A stretch of 64,000 bases of DNA, taken from NCBI RefSeq assembly GCF_001424265.1, contig NZ_LMOV01000007.1, positions 21,255-85,254 on the forward strand. Reading direction: 5' to 3'. A model generated the notes under the pieces. That model was not told the DNA's origin and searched no databases. It saw nothing but the letters and a program-made list of their open reading frames with translations. The position numbers and the translations under genes are program-made. This DNA comes from Acidovorax sp. Leaf160. Lineage in GTDB: Bacteria > Pseudomonadota > Gammaproteobacteria > Burkholderiales > Burkholderiaceae_C. Shown here in pieces: positions 19,533-26,770 of the stretch (within the stretch, counting starts at the first letter, position 1; the number at the start of each line of letters is the position of its first letter).

Positions 19533-20195
19533 ATGACCACCGCCTTTTCGCCGTCAGACTGGCCAGCCCCGGCGGCGAGGTCGCGGCCGTCCTACCTGTC
19601 GATCGTGACCACGAACCCTCCCAGCGGCGCGATGCCGAGCGGCGACGAGTTGAGCGCCTGGCTCCACGCCGTCGCGGCTCACCAAGACCGGCAGGCTTTT
19701 GCCGCCGTGTTCAAGCATTTCGCGCCCCGGGTGAAAGCCTACCTGATGCGGCTGGGCAGTTCCGAGGCGCTAGCCGAAGAGCTGATGCAGGAAACGATGG
19801 TGAGCGTCTGGCGCAAGGCCGCGCTGTACGACGCGGGCCATGCGGGCGTTTCCACCTGGATCTTCACCATCGCCCGCAACCTGCGCGTGGACCAGCTGCG
19901 CCGCAAGGGCCAGATGCTGACGGTCGACGGGGACGACTGCGATGCCGACACGCTGGAAGACAGCGCACCGCAACCCGACGAGCAGCTCAGCATCCACGAA
20001 CGCGAAGCGCGGTTGCGCGACGCGTTGCGCCAGCTGTCGCAGGAGCAGGCGCACATCCTGCGGCTGTCGTTCTTCGAAGAGCATCCGCATGCCCGCATTG
20101 CCCAGGAACTGGGCATTCCCCTCGGCACCGTGAAGTCGCGCGTTCGGCTTGCCATCCAACATCTGCGCCGGCTGCTGGGCGCGCTCGAGCCATGA
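19533..20195 (+). CDS. ECF RNA polymerase sigma factor (RpoE/ChrR group, ECF11-like)
   Basis: A protein of 220 aa. Region 2 is seen in FKHFAPRVKAYLMRLG, AEELMQETMVSVWRKA and STWIFTIARNLRVDQLRR. Region 4 is in LRLSFFEEHPHARIAQEL and GTVKSRVRLAIQHLRR. It directs RNA polymerase to its own promoter and probably to the two lipid operons around it. The first ATG (19533) adds ~35 residues of unstructured leader before region 2. An internal ATG near residue 34 (MPSGDELSAW) is possible but lacks a ribosome-binding site. The 3' end overlaps the anti-sigma start (ATGA). Confidence 0.93.
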   Translation: MTTAFSPSDWPAPAARSRPSYLSIVTTNPPSGAMPSGDELSAWLHAVAAHQDRQAFAAVFKHFAPRVKAYLMRLGSSEALAEELMQETMVSVWRKAALYDAGHAGVSTWIFTIARNLRVDQLRRKGQMLTVDGDDCDADTLEDSAPQPDEQLSIHEREARLRDALRQLSQEQAHILRLSFFEEHPHARIAQELGIPLGTVKSRVRLAIQHLRRLLGALEP

Positions 20196-20857
20196 TCCGC
20201 CACCATCCTGAAGACGCGTTGATGCTCGCCTATGCGGCAGGCCAGTTGCCGGCCGGGCCCGCCATCGTGGTCGCCAGCCACATCGAACGCTGCCCTCACT
20301 GCTGCCAGCGCCTGCAGGCGTTCGAGGCCTGGGGCGGCGCGCTGCTGGAAACCGCCGAGCCCGCTGTACTGCAGCCGGAGGCACTGGCGCGCACCCTGGC
20401 CGCCATCGAAGCGCAAGACGCCTCGCCCCGCCCCCCGCGCGTTGCCTCCCCCGCCCGGGCACCCCGGCCGGCCCTGCCGCCCGGCGTGCGCTGGCCGCAG
20501 GCACTGCGTGGCTGCACCGTGGCGCCCTGGCGCTGGGTGGGCCCGGGCATGCACTGGAGCCGGGTGACGGTGCCGCACGCGCCGGACAGCAACCTCTTCC
20601 TGCTGCGCATGGCGGCCGGCAAGAAGCTGCCGGTGCACAGCCACAGCGACCTGGAGATGACGCAGGTTCTGTACGGCTCCTTCCACGATGGGCGCCAGCA
20701 CTACGGGGCAGGCGACTTCGACGGCGCCGACGACACCGTGCACCACCAGCCCGTGGTGTCGGGCGACGGCGTCTGCATCTGCCTGGCCAGCGTGCAGGGC
20801 AGCCTGCTGCCGGCGGGCCGCATCGCTCGCGTCATCGGCCGGCTCGTCGGGCTTTGA
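20192..20857 (+). CDS. chrR: ChrR-family zinc-binding cupin anti-sigma factor
   Basis: A protein of 221 aa. The N-terminal zinc anti-sigma domain has His5, then H30-x3-C34-x2-C37 (SHIERCPHCC), in the same spacing as ChrR of Rhodobacter. The C-terminal cupin domain has HSHSDLEMTQVLYGSF and VHHQP metal-binding residues. It holds the sigma factor inactive until singlet oxygen or organic peroxides trigger its release and degradation. Translational coupling (ATGA) with the sigma gene keeps the stoichiometry. An Ala/Pro-rich linker at residues ~72-100 separates the domains. Confidence 0.93.
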   Translation: MIRHHPEDALMLAYAAGQLPAGPAIVVASHIERCPHCCQRLQAFEAWGGALLETAEPAVLQPEALARTLAAIEAQDASPRPPRVASPARAPRPALPPGVRWPQALRGCTVAPWRWVGPGMHWSRVTVPHAPDSNLFLLRMAAGKKLPVHSHSDLEMTQVLYGSFHDGRQHYGAGDFDGADDTVHHQPVVSGDGVCICLASVQGSLLPAGRIARVIGRLVGL

Positions 20858-20917
20858 CCTGCGGGGCCGCGCGGCGCACCGGCGGCGGGGTGGGCAGGCC
20901 TCGTTTACGCCGCCGGG

Positions 20918-21328
20918 TCAGTCCGAGCCGAAGCGCAGTGCCACGGCGCACGCTGCGCCTGCCGACATCGCGGTGACGAAGGTGCCCCAGCACAGGTCGG
21001 CCAGCGTCACCGTCCAGGGCCAGTCGCGCAAGGTGGCCTGGTTGGTCAGGTCGTAGGTCGCATAGGCCAGCAGGCCCAGCAGCGCGCCGCAACCCATCGC
21101 CGCCGCCCAGCTGCCGCTGGCAAGGCCCGGCCGCACGGCGAAGATGACGGCACCGGCCACATACAGCACATAGAAGATCGCCGCCGGCGCCAGGGCGAAG
21201 CCCTCGCGCATCAGGTGCCCGATGGCCGGGCGGTACAGGCGGTCGGCCATGGCGCTGAGCCACACCGCATCGAGCGCGAGGAAGACAACGGCGAAGACAC
21301 CGTAGGCGATGGCAAGCTGGCGGATCAT
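20918..21328 (-). CDS. DUF2177 family membrane protein
   Basis: A protein of 136 aa with four predicted membrane spans. Family features: AVVFLALDAVWLSAMADRLYRP, FYVLYVAGAVIFAV, LLAYATYDLTNQATLRDWP and WGTFVTAMSA. Function is unknown, but DUF2177 genes often occur beside Cfa and DUF1295 genes. It is the last gene of the second lipid operon, about 100 bp after DUF1295. The gap contains a purine-rich stretch with short GTGGACGGA repeats (21367-21392). Confidence 0.9.
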   Translation of the reverse strand: MIRQLAIAYGVFAVVFLALDAVWLSAMADRLYRPAIGHLMREGFALAPAAIFYVLYVAGAVIFAVRPGLASGSWAAAMGCGALLGLLAYATYDLTNQATLRDWPWTVTLADLCWGTFVTAMSAGAACAVALRFGSD

Positions 21329-21428
21329 GGTGAGGTCATCCTGTGTCGAGTGGGGTGGATGGGAGGGGGTGGACGGAGTGGACGGAGCGGGTGGAGGGGG
21401 CGATGGGAAAACGGGGTCCGGCGCGCAT

Positions 21429-22229
21429 TCAGCGCCGTCGCACGGGGCCGGGCACGAAGGCATTGGTGCGGGCGACGTAGTCGCGGTAGCCCGGGCGGCG
21501 GTCGCTCATGTCCTTTTCCTGCAGCGTGACGCCCGATACGCGCAGCAGCAGCACGGTCATCAGCGCCGGAGAGACCACCGTCCACGCAGCGGCCCAGCCC
21601 GCGCCGCCAAGCGCCGCGCACCAGAGGCCCCACCACAGGCAGGCCTCGCCGAAGTAGTTGGGATGGCGGCTGTAGCGCCACAGGCCCATATCCATCACGG
21701 CGCCCTGGTTCCCGCGCCCGGCCCTGAAGCGGGCCATCTGCGCGTCGGCCACGGCCTCGAACGCAATGCCGAAGCACGCCAGCGACAGTCCCGCCACATC
21801 GAGTGCGCCCAGGGGCCGGTCGCCCCACACCCCGGCCAGCAGCGGGGCCGACACCACCCAGGCCAGCAGCGCCTGCAACCCGAACACCAGATAGAGGCTG
21901 CGCCAGCCGAAGTGGGGCTGGTTGCGCGCGCGGATCGCCTGGTAGCGCCGGTCCTCGCCGTGGCCCCAGTTGCGCAGGGTGATGAAGGCCGACAGGCGCA
22001 CGGCCCACGCCGTGGCCAGCGCCACCATGAGCGGGCCGCGGATGCCGGTGTGGCTGTCCGGCTGCAGCGCCAGGTAGGCGCAGCCGGCCCCGGCGATGCA
22101 CAGCCCCCAGACCCGGTCCGCCAGGCTGGCGTCGTGGCGTTGCAGGCTGGCGCACCAGGTGCCCAGCGCCAGCAGCCCGATCCAGGCCAGGCCTGCCAGG
22201 GCGGTCACGGTCAGCGGCATCGCGTCCAT
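21429..22229 (-). CDS. DUF1295 family membrane protein (steroid 5-alpha-reductase-like)
   Basis: A protein of 266 aa with about six membrane helices. The C-terminal signature is WRYSRHPNYFGEACLWWGLWC followed by QEKDMSDRRPGYRDY, the pattern shared by DUF1295, steroid reductases and isoprenylcysteine methyltransferases. It may reduce or methylate a membrane lipid intermediate. It lies 24 bp downstream of Cfa copy 2 and is thus placed in the presumed sigma-E lipid regulon. Confidence 0.9.
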   Translation of the reverse strand: MDAMPLTVTALAGLAWIGLLALGTWCASLQRHDASLADRVWGLCIAGAGCAYLALQPDSHTGIRGPLMVALATAWAVRLSAFITLRNWGHGEDRRYQAIRARNQPHFGWRSLYLVFGLQALLAWVVSAPLLAGVWGDRPLGALDVAGLSLACFGIAFEAVADAQMARFRAGRGNQGAVMDMGLWRYSRHPNYFGEACLWWGLWCAALGGAGWAAAWTVVSPALMTVLLLRVSGVTLQEKDMSDRRPGYRDYVARTNAFVPGPVRRR

Positions 22230-22253
22230 GGTGCGGCCTCCGTGCGGTGCGCC

Positions 22254-23300
22254 TCAGTCGCGCCCGGCGAACAGGTAGTGGCTCACCCACCACTGCTGGC
22301 CGCCCTGGTAGCCGAACAGCTCGGCCACCGCCATGAAGAAGAGCCGCCAGCGCACCCACCAGGCATCGGCCGCTTCGCCGTAGGTGGCCACGAACAGCGG
22401 CCGCAGCGCGGCCCGGTGCGCATCCATGCGCGCCAGCCAGGCCTCGGCCGTGCGCTGGTAATGCGTGCCGTCCCAGCGCCAGCGGTCCAGCAGCCGCAGA
22501 TCGTCCTGGCAGTGCAGCGCCAGGTCGTCGCTGGGCATCATGCCGCCGGAGAAGAAATAGCGGCTCATCCAGTCGCTCTCGTCGCGCACCTCGAAAGCGT
22601 AGGGCGCCTCGCGGTGCGTGAACACGTGCAGGAAGAACCGGCCACCCGGCGCCAGCCAGCGGGCCACGTGCGAGAACGCGCGCGGCCAGTTGCGCAGATG
22701 CTCGAACATCTCCACCGACACGATGCGGTCGAAGCGTTCGCTGGTGTCGAAGACGTTGAAGTCGCAGGTGACCACCCGCAGGTTGGTCAGGCCGCGGGCC
22801 TGGGCCTGCGACTCGATGTAGTGGCGCTGCGAGTGCGAATTGGATACGGCCGTGATGCGGCTCGCGGGGTAGCGCTCGGCCATCCAGAGCGTGAGTGAAC
22901 CCCAGCCGCAGCCCAGCTCCAGCACTGCCTGGCCGTCCTGCAGGTCGGCATGCTCGCAGGTCTGCTGCAGCGCGCAGGCTTCCGACGCTTCCAGGCTGTC
23001 GCTGTCCGCCGGCCACCAGCCGCTGCTGTACTTGCGATGCGGCCCCAGCACCGTGCCGAAGAACGCCTCGGGCAGCTCGTAGTGCTGTTCATTGGCCTTT
23101 TCGGGCACCAGCGCCAGGTCGGCCTGCCGCATGCCGCGCAGGAACGCCCGCGTCGCTTCGGCAGTGAAGGCCGTATCGCCGCTGTGCAGTTCCGCCAGCC
23201 GGTCGCGCAGCAGCTGCCGCATGCCCAGCCGCACGGCGGGGTCCGGCACGCGGCCTCGTTCGACCCAGCGGATGGCGGTGGCAACGGCGGCAGTGGGCAT
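22254..23300 (-). CDS. Cfa-like SAM-dependent methyltransferase (copy 2)
   Basis: A protein of 348 aa, shorter than copy 1. It has EQHYELPEAFFGTVLG, YSSGWW, motif I LELGCGWGSLTLWMAERYP, VVTCDFNVFDT and IVSVEMFEHLRNWPRAF. It lacks the N-terminal lipid-binding part of classical Cfa. The two Cfa-type proteins are only distantly alike, so they probably act on different acyl substrates or steps. It leads an operon with DUF1295 and DUF2177, with a predicted ECF promoter 59 bp upstream. Confidence 0.9.
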   Translation of the reverse strand: MPTAAVATAIRWVERGRVPDPAVRLGMRQLLRDRLAELHSGDTAFTAEATRAFLRGMRQADLALVPEKANEQHYELPEAFFGTVLGPHRKYSSGWWPADSDSLEASEACALQQTCEHADLQDGQAVLELGCGWGSLTLWMAERYPASRITAVSNSHSQRHYIESQAQARGLTNLRVVTCDFNVFDTSERFDRIVSVEMFEHLRNWPRAFSHVARWLAPGGRFFLHVFTHREAPYAFEVRDESDWMSRYFFSGGMMPSDDLALHCQDDLRLLDRWRWDGTHYQRTAEAWLARMDAHRAALRPLFVATYGEAADAWWVRWRLFFMAVAELFGYQGGQQWWVSHYLFAGRD

Positions 23301-23358
23301 GGGGTGCTTCTTGGGTGGGTGTTGGAGAGCGCAGGGCGGCAGCCCCGTCCGTGCCCTC

Positions 23359-23384
23359 TACGTGTCCCGCAGCGATTTGGATTG
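23359..23384 (-). promoter_or_regulatory. ECF sigma-E (ChrR-type) promoter of the second Cfa operon
   Basis: On the minus strand CAATCC (complement of 23379-23384), 16 bases, CGTA (complement of 23359-23362). The nine bases AATCCAAAT are shared with the promoter at 19445-19470. It gives a leader of about 50 nt before the ATG at 23300. Confidence 0.62.
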
Positions 23385-23492
23385 GCTCCGCCCCGTCGCC
23401 GTGCACCGCCGATGGCGGCCTGCGGCGCCGTCTGACATGCCCATGTCTCAAGGCGTCCCTTTAATGAAGCCATGTCGCACAGGGAGACCGCC

Positions 23493-23645
23493 ATGTCCAA
23501 GACCTACCGCCAGCATCCCGACAAGCCCAAGCCCCGCGAACTCAAGCGCCGCCGGCAGCGCGAGGCCATGGTGATGCGCTCCAGCGCGCGCACGGCGGTG
23601 CTCCTGCCCGACCCAGAGCCGCCGGTCTGGAAGCCGCTGGGCTAG
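23493..23645 (+). CDS. Small basic protein, 50 aa, unknown function
   Basis: The frame reads MSKTYRQHPDKPKPRELKRR and ends ...EPPVWKPLG. It is supported by a strong ribosome-binding site AGGGAG (23481-23486) six bases before the ATG. It is highly basic in the first half, soluble, and has no known motif. It lies between the second Cfa operon and the glutamine amidotransferase gene, pointing away from the former. Confidence 0.6.
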   Translation: MSKTYRQHPDKPKPRELKRRRQREAMVMRSSARTAVLLPDPEPPVWKPLG

Positions 23646-23666
23646 ACCGGGCAACGACCTGCTGCG

Positions 23667-24440
23667 TCAGCCCAGGCGCGGCAGGCACTCCCCGTCCACG
23701 AACACGCGCAGCTCGCCGCTTTCGAAGGCGGTCCAGGTCTCGTTGGTGGTGAGCGGCGCCGTCACCACCATCGCCACCCGGTCGTGCGGCGTGGTGTGGG
23801 CGGTGAAGTCGATGTGCAGGTCTTCGTCGCACAGGTGCGCCTGCGAGAACGGGTGCTTGCGGATGATGTAGTAGAGCGAGGTGGAGGCATGCGCCCAGAG
23901 CGCCTGCCCGTTGGACAGCAAGAAGTTGAAGGTGCCGTGCGGCGCGATGCGCGCGGCCAGCTCCTGCAGGGTGAGCGTGAGTTCGGCGATGCTGGGCACC
24001 CCGGCGTGCGACTTGGCGATCTCCTGCATGATCCAGCAGAAGGCGTGTTCGCTGTCGGTCGAGCCCACCGGCTGGAAGTGCGAATGCAGGCGCGGGCGGA
24101 AGTCCTTCAGGTCGCCGTTGTGCGCGAACACCCAGTAGCGGCCCCACAGCTCGCGCACGAAGGGGTGGCAGTTCTGCAGCACCACGCTGCCCTGCGTGGC
24201 CTTGCGGATGTGCGCGATCACGTTCTGGCTGCGGATGGGGTAGCGGCGGATCAGCTCCGCCACGGGTGAATCGACGGCCCGCTGGTGGTCGACGAAGTGC
24301 CGCAGGCCCCGGTCCTCGAAGAACGCGATGCCCCAGCCGTCGGAGTGGTCAGCCGTGTTGCCCGCGCGCTGCGCGAAGCCCGTGAAGCTGAAGGTCACGT
24401 CGGTCGGCGTATTGGCGTTCATTCCCAGCAGCTGGCACAT
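23667..24440 (-). CDS. Class II glutamine amidotransferase (YafJ-like)
   Basis: A protein of 257 aa beginning MCQLLGMNANTPTDV, so Cys2 becomes the N-terminal nucleophile after Met removal. Glutaminase motifs: RAGNTADHSDGWGIAFF, IAHIRKATQG and FAHNGDL, then STDSEHAF. It would hydrolyse glutamine or a gamma-glutamyl compound; the acceptor is unknown. It is separated from the upstream MFS gene by only 36 bp, so the two may be co-transcribed. Typical length for the YafJ/EgtC-like group. Confidence 0.93.
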   Translation of the reverse strand: MCQLLGMNANTPTDVTFSFTGFAQRAGNTADHSDGWGIAFFEDRGLRHFVDHQRAVDSPVAELIRRYPIRSQNVIAHIRKATQGSVVLQNCHPFVRELWGRYWVFAHNGDLKDFRPRLHSHFQPVGSTDSEHAFCWIMQEIAKSHAGVPSIAELTLTLQELAARIAPHGTFNFLLSNGQALWAHASTSLYYIIRKHPFSQAHLCDEDLHIDFTAHTTPHDRVAMVVTAPLTTNETWTAFESGELRVFVDGECLPRLG

Positions 24441-24476
24441 GGCGGTCGTGGTCTTTCTTCTCTCGTCGTCGGGTGG

Positions 24477-25949
24477 CTATTCGGGTCGGGCGGCCGGCGC
24501 TGCGGGCCGGCGCGGTTCGCGCAGCTGCCAGGCGGCGACCAGCGCGGCCAGGCACAGCGCCGTCAGCAGCAGGAAGGTTTCGCCGAAGGCCTGGATGCGC
24601 GCGGCGCTGCTGGCCACTGTCTGCAGCGAGTCGCCATGCGCGGCGATGCGCCATTCCAGCACGATGCCGCACAGGCTCACGCCCGCCGCGCCGCCCAGCA
24701 TGCGCACGAAGCTGATGGCGCTGGAGCCTTGCGCGATGAGCGGCTTGTCCAGCGGCCGCATCGCGCCCAGGTTGAGCGACGGCAGGATGAAGCCCAGGCC
24801 GATGCGCCCCAGCACCGCGAAACCCACCAGCATCCAGAGGCCGCTGTGCAGGTCGACCAGCACCATCAGCCCGAACGACAGCGCCAGCAGCGCGAGGCCG
24901 ATGCTGACCAGCAGGTGCGTGGGCTGCGTGTCGGCCATGCGGCCCACCAGCGGAATGGTGAGCGCCAGCACGATGCCGGCCGGCAGCATGATGGTGCCCA
25001 CATGCGATGCCGACAGCTGCAGGCCCAGCTGCATGAACACCGGCAGCAGGTAGGTGGAGCCGAACAGCGCCGTGCCGTAGATGAAGGCCACGATGCTGCC
25101 CATGGCGAACGGGCGGTACTGGAAGATGCGCAGGTCCATCAGCGGGCGGCGACCCTGCCGCTGCAGGTGGCGCTGCCAGGCGATGAAGCCCACCAGCGCG
25201 CCCAGCGCGGCCAGCAGCAGCGCGCCGGCCTCCAGCGCCGGGCCGCTGTGCAGGGCGACCAAGCCGTTGAGCAGGCACAGCGTGCCCACGCCGCCCAGCA
25301 CCAGGCCGCGCCAGTCCAGGCTGTCGCCCGCGCGGTCGGCGGCGCGCCCGCCCGGGCCGCTGGCCGGCACGAACTTGAAGGCCAGCGCGATGGACGCCAG
25401 GCAGAAGGGCACCACCATGAAGAAGATGGAGCGCCAGCCGAACCAGTCCACCAGCAGCCCGCCGACGCTGGGGCCGATGGCCGGCGCCAGCACCACGCCC
25501 ATGCCGAAGATGCCGCTGGCGCGGCCCTGTTCATGCGGCTGGAAGGCGTAGAGGATGATCACCGCCGGGATCGGCTGCACCACGCCGGCGGCCAAGCCCT
25601 CCAGCACGCGGGCGACCAGCACCAGCCCGAAGTTGCCCGCCACGCCGCCGCCGATGCCCCCGGCCAGCAGCAGCAGCATTGCGCCCACGTAGGTGGCCCG
25701 GTAGCCGTAGCGCGACAGCAGCCAGGGCGTGGTCAGCATGGCCACGGTGGTCGCCACCATGAAGCCGGAGGTGACCCACTGCGCGCGTTCCTGCCCCAGC
25801 GCGAAATGGTGGCTCATGTCGGGAATGGCCACGTTCACGATGGTGGACGACATGATGGAAGCCATCGTGCCCACCATCACGGACAGCAGCAGCAGCCAGC
25901 GGTAGCGCTCGCCGTAGCGTTCGCGCAGCAGGGCGGCGGAGGTGGTCAT
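24477..25949 (-). CDS. MFS multidrug exporter, DHA2 family (EmrB/QacA type)
   Basis: A protein of 490 aa with about 14 membrane helices. Features: MVGTMASIMSSTIVNVAIPDM (TM1), QWVTSGFMVATTVAML (TM2), and LARVLEGLAAGVVQPIP with the antiporter motif C (GIFGMGVVLAPAIGPSVGG). It is a proton-driven exporter of drugs or metabolites in the inner membrane; the substrate is unknown. The start at 25949 is the only ATG near the conserved N-terminus. It heads a possible two-gene operon with the amidotransferase. Confidence 0.92.
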   Translation of the reverse strand: MTTSAALLRERYGERYRWLLLLSVMVGTMASIMSSTIVNVAIPDMSHHFALGQERAQWVTSGFMVATTVAMLTTPWLLSRYGYRATYVGAMLLLLAGGIGGGVAGNFGLVLVARVLEGLAAGVVQPIPAVIILYAFQPHEQGRASGIFGMGVVLAPAIGPSVGGLLVDWFGWRSIFFMVVPFCLASIALAFKFVPASGPGGRAADRAGDSLDWRGLVLGGVGTLCLLNGLVALHSGPALEAGALLLAALGALVGFIAWQRHLQRQGRRPLMDLRIFQYRPFAMGSIVAFIYGTALFGSTYLLPVFMQLGLQLSASHVGTIMLPAGIVLALTIPLVGRMADTQPTHLLVSIGLALLALSFGLMVLVDLHSGLWMLVGFAVLGRIGLGFILPSLNLGAMRPLDKPLIAQGSSAISFVRMLGGAAGVSLCGIVLEWRIAAHGDSLQTVASSAARIQAFGETFLLLTALCLAALVAAWQLREPRRPAAPAARPE

Positions 25950-26052
25950 GTCATGCCGGCGTGATGGGGCTGGGGGTGGGGCTGGGGCCCGGGGCTGCGC
26001 GGCCCCGCGAGCGGACGCCGCGCGGGTGCGGCGCCGTCGCCCAGCAAGAGGC

Positions 26053-26241
26053 TCACTGCTTCTCGGACCAGAGCTTTCCGCCGGTGGCCCAGTTCTCGCG
26101 CTTCACGTCGGTGATCAGGATGTCCACCGACTCGGGCGAGCCGCCCAGTACCTCGACCGAAACGCGCGTGATCTCTTCGACCAGCTTCCTCTTTTGCTCG
26201 ACCGTGCGGCCTTCCATCATCTCGACGTGGTACGTAGGCAT
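26053..26241 (-). CDS. 4-oxalocrotonate tautomerase family protein
   Basis: A protein of 62 aa, the usual size. It begins MPTYHVEMMEGRTVEQKRKL; after Met removal Pro1 is the catalytic base. The segment VEEITRVSVEVLGGSPESVD is typical of the family. Small tautomerases isomerise unsaturated 2-oxo acids in aromatic degradation, but no such pathway gene is adjacent, so the substrate is open. Confidence 0.93.
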   Translation of the reverse strand: MPTYHVEMMEGRTVEQKRKLVEEITRVSVEVLGGSPESVDILITDVKRENWATGGKLWSEKQ

Positions 26242-26312
26242 GGTTGTGTTTCCTTGGAGAAAAATGCGCGGGCGCGAAGGGCAGCCCGCCAGGGCGACAT
26301 TGCAGCCGGCCA

Positions 26313-26684
26313 TCATATCGGCGGGTGGGGGGCCGCCCTGTCGGCCGGGGCCGTTCCCGTTCCCGCTCCCGTCCCCGCTGCCGCCGCCGCGCAGGCGGGG
26401 CACAGGCAGACGCGGTCGATCTGGTCCGCCGGGATGCGGGCCAGCGTTGCGGGCGCCACCGAAACCGCCATGCACCAGCAGTCCGCGGCGGGCTGCCCGG
26501 CCTCGATCGCGCAGCGATTGGCTTGGCCGCAGAGCGGGCAGCGCGATGGATCGGGTGGGGGGCAGCGCGATGGATCGGGTGGCGGGCAGCGGTCGGACAC
26601 GGCGGGGGAGGGGGTCAGGGGCGAAGCTGGGGGCGAAGAGCCCCAGTGTAGGCCGGAACAGCCCGTGGTTCGAAGCCAAAACAA
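26313..26684 (-). CDS. Cysteine-rich CWC family protein
   Basis: An open frame of 123 aa. The core has the Cys_rich_CWC pattern CPLCGQANRCAIEAG, then DCWCMAVSVAPATLARIP and CLCPACA, about eight cysteines that probably bind metal. The N-terminal start is uncertain: the ATG at 26684 gives an odd leader, and a GTG before SDRCPPPDPS is an alternative; neither has a clear ribosome-binding site. A 24-bp tandem duplication at 26539-26586 repeats RCPPPDPS just before the domain. The C-terminus is Ala/Gly rich. Confidence 0.75.
   Translation of the reverse strand: MFWLRTTGCSGLHWGSSPPASPLTPSPAVSDRCPPPDPSRCPPPDPSRCPLCGQANRCAIEAGQPAADCWCMAVSVAPATLARIPADQIDRVCLCPACAAAAAGTGAGTGTAPADRAAPHPPI
26539..26586. 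repeat. 24-bp tandem duplication
   Basis: Two copies of a 24-bp unit (26539-26562 and 26563-26586) differ at one base. The unit begins CAGCGCGATGGATCGGGTG. As 24 is a multiple of 3 it duplicates eight residues in the CWC protein without changing frame. Confidence 0.85.
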
Positions 26685-26710
26685 GGCTCTGCGTTGGTAA
26701 AAACTGGGTC

Positions 26711-26735
26711 CAATGCTATCAAAAACATAGCATTG
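26711..26735. repeat. Dispersed inverted repeat copy (perfect 9-bp stem)
   Basis: CAATGCTAT (26711-26719), loop CAAAAAC, ATAGCATTG (26727-26735). The stem extends outwards by GGGT/ACCC with one bulged C. It lies between the broken chemoreceptor and the CWC gene and could act as a terminator for the former. Confidence 0.75.
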
Positions 26736-26770
26736 ACCCGAGTTGTTCCGCCCAGCCGTGGCGCGCCTGG

